DNA of 64,000 nucleotides from Verrucomicrobiaceae bacterium (lineage in GTDB: Bacteria > Verrucomicrobiota > Verrucomicrobiia > Verrucomicrobiales > Verrucomicrobiaceae): NCBI GenBank assembly GCA_015075365.1, contig JABTUN010000002.1, positions 310,001 to 374,000 on the forward strand, given 5' to 3'. A model generated the notes under the pieces. That model ran no database searches. It had not been told where the DNA came from and worked only from the letters and a program-made list of their open reading frames with translations. Position 1 is the stretch's first letter. Each line of letters begins with the position of its first letter. Below are positions 7,886 to 15,503 of this stretch, piece after piece. A program made the position numbers and the translations under genes.

Positions 7886-9946
7886 TCACGGCACCCCGAT
7901 GCGCTCCACCAACTCGCGCCATAGCTCGTCGCCGTTTGTGCTGTTGGTCATGATGACGATGCCGTCGCCTTGGATGGGGTCGAATTCGGCATGGCAGCGG
8001 AAGCCGGTGCCGTTGGAGCCGCTGTGACGCACACGCGGGCCGGAGGCGGCGGGTTCGATGGCCCAGCCGAGGCAGTAACGAACGGGGCCAAGGCCTGACT
8101 GGCCTCGGCGCGAGATCAATTTGCCATCGGTGGGCGGACCGGCGGGCGTGAGCATAAGGCGCAAAGTCTCCGGCTTCAGCGAATGAGGTGCATCCCGCTC
8201 CACGCGCATCATTTCGAGCAGCCAGAGCGCATACTCGCGAGGCGTGGTGTAGAGGCTGTAGGCGGCGTTTGGCTTTTGGTAGAGTTTGCGCTCGGATTTG
8301 ACCTTGCCTGTGTCGTCGTGGCCGGCGGCGGCAGTTTGTCCGAACTCGGGCCGCCAGACATGGCTGCTGGATTTCATGCCGAGCGGCTCCAGCAGCGTGC
8401 GGCGCAGGTGCGTGTCGTAATCCGTTCCGGAAATGTGTTCGATCACCCGCTGAAGAAAAAGAATGCCCTCGCCGGAATAGCGGAAGGCAGTGCCGGGTTC
8501 GTGCAGCACTTTCAATGCACGACCTTTGGGCCGCCAGTTCGGGAATCCGCTGCTGTGCGTGAGCACCATGCGCGTGGTGATCCTTTCATGCAGCGGCTCG
8601 TCTTTTAGATACGGCTCCGGCAGATAAATCGTGAGCGGTCGGTCGAGGTCGAGCTTGTTTTGCTCCACGAGCTTCAGCGCGGCATGAGCGGCGAGCGGTT
8701 TGGTCATGGAGGCCGCCTCAAAAACCGTCTCCGCAGTCACCGCGACGCTTTTACCCGACTCATGCACGCCAAGGTAGCGCTCCCACGCGATGCGGCGGTT
8801 TTCGATGGCCACCACGCCGACGCCGGGCACGCGATGCTTGCTCATCAGCAGCGGGAGCAGCGTGTCGAGAGCCTGCGGTGTGTCCTCATTCACCGGCGGC
8901 GGCTCGTGGGCGGCGAGAATCAGGCGCACCAGTTCACCGAAATCCGCGGAACTGACGCTTTGTCCGTCCAGATCCGTGTTCACACGATGCACGATGACGA
9001 GATCCAACGCGGGAATGACGAGGATGTAATGCCCGCCCGCGCCACGCGCCGAGTAGCCGCCCTCCGGCAGCGTGGCTCCCGCGAAATGCACGCCGCTTTT
9101 CGCGATCCACCACAGATAGCCGTAGCCGCCGCTCGTTCCGGCATCCGACCATGCGGTGGTGGATTCCTTCACCCATGCGGCGGGAATGACCTGCTCGTCA
9201 TTCCACTTTCCACCCCGCAAAAACAGCAGGCCGAAGCGTGCCATGTCACGCGCCGTCATGCGGAAGGGATAGGCGCGATGCATCGAGTCCGATCCGGTCA
9301 CATATTTGCCGTCCTTTGCGCTGTAGTCCTGCATCCCGATGCGATGCGCGACAAAGCGCTCGAAATCATCGTAGATGCCCGCCTGGCACTCCTGCTCGTA
9401 AATGGTGCCCAGCGCGTTGAAGTCCCAGTTGTTGTAATACCAGAACGTGCCCGGCGCGTGGCTGTACCGCTGCGGGCGGCGCGCCTTCATGCTCGCGGTC
9501 TCGTAAAGCGCGGGGTGATAGATGCCGGAGCGTGCTTGGAGCAGTTGCCGCACCGTCGCACCTTTTTCGATGTTGGTGAGCACAGGCTCGTTGTCGTCGA
9601 TGCCGAGCTGCGCCATCGTCGCATCGAGCTTGAGTCTGCCAGCCGCGACCTGGATGCCGCACAGGGCGCTGAGGAAGCTCTTGCGGATGGAATGCACATT
9701 GAACTTGGTCTCCACCGCGCCCCAGGAGTCGAGAATCTTCCCGCGCGTCACGATCACGACCGCCTCCGTCTTCAGCGTGGCCGCATGATCCCGCGCTGGC
9801 TTCAATTTCCCCCGAGACCAGCCCGCCGCACGCGCTTCGTCATCCGAAATCCGTTCCCACTCCGCACCGGGGAACTGCGCAACGAGGGTGCCCGCCAGAC
9901 ATACAAAAGAGAGGACGAAGTGACGCATGATTCGCATGAACGTCAT
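7886..9946 (-). CDS. Secreted protein with two tandem serine beta-lactamase-fold domains
   Basis: A 686-residue chain with a signal peptide (MRHFVLSFVCLAGTLVAQ; ATGs at 9946, 9937 and 9928 all fit). Domain 1, about residues 40-345, has SxxK as SIRK at 86-89 and a YxN-like YYN at 170-172. Domain 2, about 355-686, has SMTK at 413-416, YSG at 490-492 and an HSG triad near the C-terminus. Both belong to the AmpC/EstB class C beta-lactamase-like family (esterases, DD-peptidases, amidases). Two complete domains in one polypeptide are uncommon; most relatives have one. The substrate is unknown. The next gene downstream on the same strand is the polysaccharide lyase. Confidence 0.88.
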   Translation of the reverse strand: MTFMRIMRHFVLSFVCLAGTLVAQFPGAEWERISDDEARAAGWSRGKLKPARDHAATLKTEAVVIVTRGKILDSWGAVETKFNVHSIRKSFLSALCGIQVAAGRLKLDATMAQLGIDDNEPVLTNIEKGATVRQLLQARSGIYHPALYETASMKARRPQRYSHAPGTFWYYNNWDFNALGTIYEQECQAGIYDDFERFVAHRIGMQDYSAKDGKYVTGSDSMHRAYPFRMTARDMARFGLLFLRGGKWNDEQVIPAAWVKESTTAWSDAGTSGGYGYLWWIAKSGVHFAGATLPEGGYSARGAGGHYILVIPALDLVIVHRVNTDLDGQSVSSADFGELVRLILAAHEPPPVNEDTPQALDTLLPLLMSKHRVPGVGVVAIENRRIAWERYLGVHESGKSVAVTAETVFEAASMTKPLAAHAALKLVEQNKLDLDRPLTIYLPEPYLKDEPLHERITTRMVLTHSSGFPNWRPKGRALKVLHEPGTAFRYSGEGILFLQRVIEHISGTDYDTHLRRTLLEPLGMKSSSHVWRPEFGQTAAAGHDDTGKVKSERKLYQKPNAAYSLYTTPREYALWLLEMMRVERDAPHSLKPETLRLMLTPAGPPTDGKLISRRGQSGLGPVRYCLGWAIEPAASGPRVRHSGSNGTGFRCHAEFDPIQGDGIVIMTNSTNGDELWRELVERIGVP

Positions 9947-9965
9947 CTGCGACGGATTCTGAACG

Positions 9966-10874
9966 CTACTTTGATGCTCTCTTCACCCGAGCCTGCACTG
10001 CCTTGTGCGCCGTCTCCTGCAAAAAGCGGGCATATTCAGCATCGAAGCCTTTCGGGATGTAGCTGTTCCCGACAGCGCTTTCGCCAAACAAGACCTCATA
10101 CCACACGCAGGCGCCGAGATACTCGCCCGCGAGGTTCGCGTGATGGCCGTCCATGCCGAGCGTGGTCTTGCCGTCCTTCGTGGTCCAGCGCCAGCCGACG
10201 TGCAGCGAGTGCGTTTGATCGGGCAGTTCGGGTTTCTTCGCTGTTTTGGGATTGAACCCGCTCACGGGCTTGAAACCCCACTTCGCATCGGTGTCCGCGG
10301 CGAACATCGCATCACCCACCGGGATGATTTTCGCGCCAAACTCCGCCGCCAGCTTGTCGTAGGCTGCGGTGAGGCTGCGATACATCTCCTCCTGCGTCTT
10401 GGGTTCGCCGGGTTTGGGTTCCTTCACGGCAAAACGCGGGTCATCGACCCGATAGGCCCATGTTTGATGAATCAGCAGCTTCGCCTGCGGCGCGTGTTTC
10501 ACGATCAAATCACGCAGAAAGCCCGCATACGGCTGGTAGGTGGCGAAGTCGTGGCTCTTGATGCTCGCCTGCTGGATCGTGACGTAGTCCCATTTGTCGG
10601 CGGTGAGGTTGCCGACAAGGTCTTTGCCATTCGTGTAAAGCCGCGCCTTGCCCTCCGCCTTCGCCTTGTCCGCATGCACCTGAAACGACGAGCCGCCAAT
10701 CACGAGCGAGTTGTGGATCAGCGTGTGCCCGCCCGCGAGCGCGAGGTCATCAAGATAGTTCGTCGCGTTGCGCGAGAAGCTGTTGCCGATGGTGAGGATG
10801 CGGACGGTTTTGGGCTCACCCGCAAAGGACGAGGCCCAAAACAGCAGCGAAAGCAGCAGGATGACCGTCTTCAT
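9966..10874 (-). CDS. Secreted SGNH/GDSL-type hydrolase (DUF4886-like)
   Basis: A 302-residue protein with signal peptide MKTVILLLSLLFWASSFAG. The block I motif ILTIGNSFS places the nucleophile at Ser32, and the terminal catalytic motif is DGHHAN, with Asp and His. A central IHQTWAYR motif matches block III-like regions of DUF4886 proteins. Likely a carbohydrate or acetyl esterase acting outside the cell. It lies 19 bp upstream of the double beta-lactamase-fold gene and 12 bp downstream of the YlbF-like gene on the same strand. Confidence 0.8.
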   Translation of the reverse strand: MKTVILLLSLLFWASSFAGEPKTVRILTIGNSFSRNATNYLDDLALAGGHTLIHNSLVIGGSSFQVHADKAKAEGKARLYTNGKDLVGNLTADKWDYVTIQQASIKSHDFATYQPYAGFLRDLIVKHAPQAKLLIHQTWAYRVDDPRFAVKEPKPGEPKTQEEMYRSLTAAYDKLAAEFGAKIIPVGDAMFAADTDAKWGFKPVSGFNPKTAKKPELPDQTHSLHVGWRWTTKDGKTTLGMDGHHANLAGEYLGACVWYEVLFGESAVGNSYIPKGFDAEYARFLQETAHKAVQARVKRASK

Positions 10875-10886
10875 GAATCGTGCTGA

Positions 10887-11291
10887 TCAATGGCAGCCAC
10901 AGCCTTCGCCACAACCGCCCTTCTTCACCATTTCCTCGGCTGAGGGCACGCGGCCGCTTTCCAGACTCTTGCCGACGAAGGCATTCACCGCCTCAGCGAC
11001 GCTGCTGAGCACGTTCTGCGCGGTGAGGAAACCCGAAATGACGGGATGCGACTCGCACCGGTCCTGCAACGAATTGAAACGGCTGATCTCCTCGGCGGTC
11101 GGTTCCTCGTCGTGATGCTGCTTCTGATGCAAGGCGCGGCCGAGCGAGGCCATCTCACGATAAAGCGACATGGCGGAGTCGTCGGCGAGGAAAGTCTCCG
11201 CCTGCTGGCGTGCGTTTTTCACGTCACCATCGGCCACGAGGGCTTCGCAAAGCTCGATGATCTTGGACTGGATGAGTGGGGATGCGGTCAT
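10887..11291 (-). CDS. YlbF/YmcA (DUF964) family protein with Cys-rich tail
   Basis: A 134-residue mostly helical protein that fits the Com_YlbF family (small helical proteins; in Bacillus the YlbF/YmcA/YaaT complex affects RNA processing and development). The tail GGCGEGCGCH has Cys127, Cys131, Cys133 and His134, a possible iron-sulfur or metal site. The family's partners are not in the window, so its function here is open. The gene is divergent from the thioredoxin-like gene across an 86-bp gap. Confidence 0.7.
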   Translation of the reverse strand: MTASPLIQSKIIELCEALVADGDVKNARQQAETFLADDSAMSLYREMASLGRALHQKQHHDEEPTAEEISRFNSLQDRCESHPVISGFLTAQNVLSSVAEAVNAFVGKSLESGRVPSAEEMVKKGGCGEGCGCH

Positions 11292-11377
11292 GGGGCGGCG
11301 AGAGTAGGCCGGAAACGGGGTTTCACAGAAAAATCTCGGAATTTTTGCCCGGCCAGCCTCTCCCAGCAGGACGCGCC

Positions 11378-11890
11378 ATGAAACACCTTCTCACCGCCCT
11401 GATCCTCATCACATCCATCGTCATCGCCGCCCCTCCAGAGGACTTTACCGTCCGGGCTGCTGCTGGAAAAGGCAGCTTCACGTTGAAGGAGGCACGCGGG
11501 AGGTTCGTCGCGCTTCATTTCCTGCTCAAAACCGAGTGCCCGCTGTGCCTCAAGCACACCCGCGACTACTTCGCCAAGTCCGCAACGCTGCCAAACGTCG
11601 CGCAGGTCTTCCTCAAGCCGGACTCCGACAACGAAATCGAAGCCTGGGCCTCCAAGCTGACCGCCGAAGACCTCGCGAAGAATCCCATCTACCGCGATCC
11701 TTACGCGAAGCTCGCCAAAGCCTTCGATATTCCTGATGGCTACAAGTTTCACGGCCAGACCGTGCATTACCCCGCCACCATTTTGATTGGACCGGATGGC
11801 AAAGAGGTCTTCCGTTATGTGGGCAAGAGCAACGCGGACCGTCTTTCCTTTGAGGCTCTCGCCGCCAAGGTGGCCGAACTCTCCAAGTAG
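11378..11890 (+). CDS. Secreted thioredoxin/peroxiredoxin-like protein
   Basis: A 170-residue protein with signal peptide MKHLLTALILITSIVIAAP and a thioredoxin-like fold. The redox motif TECPLCLKH gives Cys54-x-x-Cys57, and the cis-Pro region is VHYPATILIGPDGKEV. Likely an extracytoplasmic thiol-disulfide or peroxide-reducing protein. The ATG at 11378 follows an AGCAGGA ribosome-binding site about 5 nt upstream; the longer open frame from 11276 is discarded because it puts the signal peptide inside. It converges on the HpcH-type aldolase with 3 bp between stops. Confidence 0.78.
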   Translation: MKHLLTALILITSIVIAAPPEDFTVRAAAGKGSFTLKEARGRFVALHFLLKTECPLCLKHTRDYFAKSATLPNVAQVFLKPDSDNEIEAWASKLTAEDLAKNPIYRDPYAKLAKAFDIPDGYKFHGQTVHYPATILIGPDGKEVFRYVGKSNADRLSFEALAAKVAELSK

Positions 11891-11893
11891 GCC

Positions 11894-12607
11894 TCACCAG
11901 CTCCGCGCCGTTTCGAGGTTCCGCTTGAAGCCCTCGCGCACGAGCGAGAGGTCGGAATCCATCGCGATCCACGTCAGGCCGAGCGCTTTGAGCTTTTCCT
12001 TGTCGTCTGCATGGCGAACAAGGATGCCGCAGCCTTTTCCGTGGTCCTTCGCGGCCTTCACGACGGCGTTCAGGCACTCGTCGTAGCTGCGCGGTGATTT
12101 CCGCGCCTTCAAATCATAGCTCAAATCCGCCGGGCCGATGAACAAAGCATCAATGCCCTCTACCGCGGCGATGGCCTCCGCATTTGAAACACCTTCCGCC
12201 GTCTCGATTTGAGCGAGGATGATCGGCTTCGGCATCTCATCGCCCGGAAGCCGCATGCCATAGCCATAGGCCCGGACCGTCCGGGAAACGCCACGAGTGC
12301 CCTTCGGCGGATACGTCGCCGCTTTCACGCAGTGCTCCGCCTGAGCCACGGCATCCACATGAGGCACCATGATGCCGTCCGCTCCCCAATCGAGCACCCG
12401 TCCGATCAGGTCCGCATGCGGCGCACTGACGCGCACGATGGCCAGCGTGTTACTGCCTCGCAGCGCTCGCAGTTGATTCGGCAGCGCGGCTTCCGATTCA
12501 CAACCGTGTTCCAAGTCGATGAGCACCCAGTCATAGCCGCATTCTGCCGCGAGTTCGGTGACCGCAGGTGATCCGATGGAGATAAAAGTGCCGATTTGGG
12601 TTTTCAT
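11894..12607 (-). CDS. HpcH/HpaI family class II aldolase/lyase
   Basis: A 237-residue TIM-barrel aldolase of the HpcH/HpaI/CitE type, cleaving or forming C-C bonds of 2-keto-3-deoxy acids with a divalent metal. Visible motifs: DLEHG with the catalytic His34, the metal-binding segment ILAQIETAEG, and GPADLS. No signal peptide, so it is cytoplasmic. The substrate cannot be assigned. It lies 3 bp downstream of the APH-type kinase gene on the same strand, suggesting cotranscription. Confidence 0.9.
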   Translation of the reverse strand: MKTQIGTFISIGSPAVTELAAECGYDWVLIDLEHGCESEAALPNQLRALRGSNTLAIVRVSAPHADLIGRVLDWGADGIMVPHVDAVAQAEHCVKAATYPPKGTRGVSRTVRAYGYGMRLPGDEMPKPIILAQIETAEGVSNAEAIAAVEGIDALFIGPADLSYDLKARKSPRSYDECLNAVVKAAKDHGKGCGILVRHADDKEKLKALGLTWIAMDSDLSLVREGFKRNLETARSW

Positions 12608-12610
12608 GAT

Positions 12611-13669
12611 TCAAAGAATGTCGAGCCCGCTGCCCTCTCGCAAGCCCCGCAAGGCTGTCGCGAGCTTGGAGAGCGTCGTTTCACGCAAACTCGCTCCCGA
12701 AGAGCCGCTGCCGATGAGGAAAAAGCCGTCATCGCGATCAAAGTAGCCCGCACCGATGCGGATCACGGCCTTCACCATCATGTTTCGGAGCAAGTGCAGC
12801 CAGAACCGCCTCACATGCTCCTCCGGCAAGGCGCGGACACTTTGATAGCCCTCGAACGCCTTTCGCAAAAACGCCGCATCATGAAAACAAGCCAGCAGCG
12901 AGAGATCATCCATTGGATCGCCACTGATGGCGTCATCAAAGTCGATGAAAGCAGAGATTTCATCGTGAGTGCCGAGGATGTTCCAAAGCGCGAGGTCTTT
13001 GTGCACGAGGCAGCCCTGAGGCAATTCCAGCAATGCACGATGATTTTCGACTTCTGCCCGAATCTCATCGGCATTCGCCAAAAAGCCGCGATTCGTCAAA
13101 AAGCGCAGATGCTCATCGAGACGCAGGTGAAAGTAGTCAGCGTAACTCGCTCGATAGCCTCGAAGGTGCTCATCCAGCACACCAAAGCCCTCGAACGTGA
13201 TCGCCTGCCACTTCGCCACCGCCACGCCGATCTCGAACGCGATCTTTGGCACCTCCAGCGTCTCTTGCTTGAACCAGTGATTCAAATCAGGCGCGGAAAT
13301 CCGTTCCAAAGCCTGCCACGCGAACGAAACACGGCTCCGCGACGCATCGCAGCCAAACACGCGCGGCGTGACCACCCCCGCCGCACGCACGCGATCGAGC
13401 AAAGCGGACTCCACGGCCAGATGCGCATCTTTTTCGGGCCCATTTTCCACGCGGACGAAAAGCGGCTTTTCATCCACGTCGGCATTCCAGGTGAGATGAT
13501 TGCCCTGACCGGCTCCGGGGCTCAAAACGACGTTTTTCGTGTCGAAGTGCCTGCAAAGCTCTTTTTCGAGCTGCGCAGCCAGGTTCGCATCCACCTCATC
13601 ACGCGACTGCGTGCCGTGAAACGCCGCCGGGCGGTCGCATTTCCAGTAATAGATGTCCCGGCGGCTCAT
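12611..13669 (-). CDS. APH-family small-molecule kinase
   Basis: A 352-residue protein with the aminoglycoside phosphotransferase/choline kinase fold. The catalytic loop is LVHKDLALWNIL and the metal-binding DFD segment is FIDFDDAISGDPMDDLSLL. The nucleotide-binding lobe (VVLSPGAGQGNHLTW, then LFVRVENG) is also recognisable. Members phosphorylate sugars, choline, homoserine or antibiotics; nothing here fixes the substrate. The immediate neighbours suggest metabolism rather than antibiotic resistance. Confidence 0.8.
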   Translation of the reverse strand: MSRRDIYYWKCDRPAAFHGTQSRDEVDANLAAQLEKELCRHFDTKNVVLSPGAGQGNHLTWNADVDEKPLFVRVENGPEKDAHLAVESALLDRVRAAGVVTPRVFGCDASRSRVSFAWQALERISAPDLNHWFKQETLEVPKIAFEIGVAVAKWQAITFEGFGVLDEHLRGYRASYADYFHLRLDEHLRFLTNRGFLANADEIRAEVENHRALLELPQGCLVHKDLALWNILGTHDEISAFIDFDDAISGDPMDDLSLLACFHDAAFLRKAFEGYQSVRALPEEHVRRFWLHLLRNMMVKAVIRIGAGYFDRDDGFFLIGSGSSGASLRETTLSKLATALRGLREGSGLDIL

Positions 13670-13677
13670 GCGGAGGG

Positions 13678-14550
13678 CTAATCATTCCAACCGGTTGCCA
13701 CGAGGCTTTGCATCATGGTGTCAAGCACCTGGATGGAAGGGGTGAATGACTGCTCGTGTTCTGTCACCCAGCGCTTGGCAGCGATTTCGTAGCGGTCAAA
13801 TAACCTGGTGAATTGGCCGTAATCCTCCGTGCTCCAACCCAGGTGAGATTTCTGGTCTGGAGCAGGCAGGTCCTTCGCAGCGAGCGGGAAGGTTGCGATG
13901 ATCTGGCACGAATCGTCATCTGACATCCCAAGGAACAAATAGTGCAGCAGCCCGTCTCTGACCAACTCCGGCTCAATGGTCCATTGTGCGACCAGGCGGA
14001 TGCCTTGCCCACCATTGAACTTGATCTTACGTTTGAGGCTTTGAAATGTGAGCGAAGCATCCATGAAAGCGGGGCCGGGGTGGGCTTCATCACGCGCGAT
14101 CAAGCTTTCAATGCCTTGGCGCAAGTTCTTGAGCAATTGTTCGCAAGGCAGGGGTTCGTGAACTCCGTCGGTGAAAGCCCTGCCCCACTGCGATGCTTTG
14201 TGAACCAATATCTGCGGGGCCAATTCATTCTCTCCGGCTGTCTTCAGGTCGAATGCTACGTCTTCTGGCAGCAAGGATGGTAATCTGATAGCCCAATGTT
14301 CAGGACGGCAGGCATATCTTGGTTTAAGAATGGAGTGCTTGTCGGCCTGATACTCTTTCCAGGCTGTGTTGGAATAGAGTGGTTTGAGGGGGGCATGTTC
14401 GCAAACGGCAGATTTTGACCATTTTGTCGGAACAACGATGCTAAAAGGACCGGCATGCAATCTCGTGCTGGAAACAGTGGTCTCCGCCCGGCTAACGACC
14501 GGCTTGGCAGAGCCTAAACAAAGGAGTTTGATCAGATGACGTCGATTCAT
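13678..14550 (-). CDS. Hypothetical exported protein
   Basis: A 290-residue protein I do not recognise. The N-terminus MNRRHLIKLLCLGS looks like a short export signal with a twin-Arg-like start, cleaved near VVSRAE. The remainder is mixed alpha/beta without cysteine motifs or repeats, with segments such as GPFSIVVPTKWSKS and LLHYLFLGMSDDDS. It lies 8 bp upstream of the APH gene and 16 bp downstream of the BASS transporter on the same strand, and is probably cotranscribed with them. Confidence 0.6.
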   Translation of the reverse strand: MNRRHLIKLLCLGSAKPVVSRAETTVSSTRLHAGPFSIVVPTKWSKSAVCEHAPLKPLYSNTAWKEYQADKHSILKPRYACRPEHWAIRLPSLLPEDVAFDLKTAGENELAPQILVHKASQWGRAFTDGVHEPLPCEQLLKNLRQGIESLIARDEAHPGPAFMDASLTFQSLKRKIKFNGGQGIRLVAQWTIEPELVRDGLLHYLFLGMSDDDSCQIIATFPLAAKDLPAPDQKSHLGWSTEDYGQFTRLFDRYEIAAKRWVTEHEQSFTPSIQVLDTMMQSLVATGWND

Positions 14551-14566
14551 AAAAAGTGAGAGCGGC

Positions 14567-15499
14567 TCATGCGGACGGTGGGCGGCGCTTCCAGATGGCC
14601 GCGGCGATGCCTCCGATGATGTTTTGCATCACACCGCTGAAGACGCCCGCCGCCGCGGCGAGCGGCATGCTGGCAAAATGAATGCGGGCCAGTGAAGCCG
14701 CCATGCCACCATTCTGCATGCCCACCTCAATGCTGACCGTGCGGGCGATGGACTCCGGATAGCGCAGCACCTTCGGCAAGATGTAGCCCACGCCAAAACC
14801 CAGCACATGCAGCACGAGCGCTGCGAGCGCCAGCACGCCAAAATGCTTCGCAATCGCCTCCGCGCTCGCCGCAACGATGCCGCCCGTGACGCACACAAAT
14901 GCGATCACCGCGATGGTCGGCCCCGCCGCACCGATGCGATCCGCGGTGCGCGGCAATTTCCATCGAATCAGCACGCCGAGCACCACTGGCGCGACGGTGA
15001 GTTGCAGCGCCGATTTGCACAGGCCCCACGCATCCACCGGCACATACGCGCCCGCGAGCGTGCTGGTCCACATCGGCGTGAAAAAGAACGCCAGCAGCGT
15101 GGAGAAGAGCGTCAGCACCACCGAGAGCGCCACGTTAGCCCGCGCCAGATAGCTGATCATGTTCGACGCCATGCCGCCAGGGCAGCTCGCCACCAAAATA
15201 ATGCCCACCGCGAGCCCCGGCTCCAACCCGAGCATCTTCGCCGTGGCCCAGCCGGCGAGCGGCATGATTGTGTATTGCGCGATGAAGCCCAGCGCGACGC
15301 TCCCCGGCATGCGGCCGATCGCTTTGAAGTCCCCAAGGCTCAACGTGAGCCCCATCCCGAGCATGGAGGCCGCAAGCGACCAGAAGACCCAGTCCGAATT
15401 GAACCACAACATCACCGGCGGCTTGAAAAACGCGATGACGGCCAGCGTCACGAGCCACACGGGATACAGATTGTTGAACCAGTCGAAGAAGCGTTTCAT
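14567..15499 (-). CDS. Bile acid:sodium symporter (BASS) family transporter
   Basis: About 310 residues with 9-10 hydrophobic segments. Family motifs are visible: GMGLTLSLGDF in the second segment, VASCPGGMASNMISYLARANVALSV (read in two parts, CPGGMASN and LARANVALS), and EVGMQNGGMAASLA late in the chain. BASS proteins couple Na+ to uptake of organic anions such as keto acids. The start at 15499 (MKRFFDWFNNLYP) follows the preceding stop by 4 bp, so translation is probably coupled to the sialidase-like gene. A longer frame to 15601 overlaps that gene and is rejected. Confidence 0.9.
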   Translation of the reverse strand: MKRFFDWFNNLYPVWLVTLAVIAFFKPPVMLWFNSDWVFWSLAASMLGMGLTLSLGDFKAIGRMPGSVALGFIAQYTIMPLAGWATAKMLGLEPGLAVGIILVASCPGGMASNMISYLARANVALSVVLTLFSTLLAFFFTPMWTSTLAGAYVPVDAWGLCKSALQLTVAPVVLGVLIRWKLPRTADRIGAAGPTIAVIAFVCVTGGIVAASAEAIAKHFGVLALAALVLHVLGFGVGYILPKVLRYPESIARTVSIEVGMQNGGMAASLARIHFASMPLAAAAGVFSGVMQNIIGGIAAAIWKRRPPSA

Positions 15500-15503
15500 G
15501 AGA

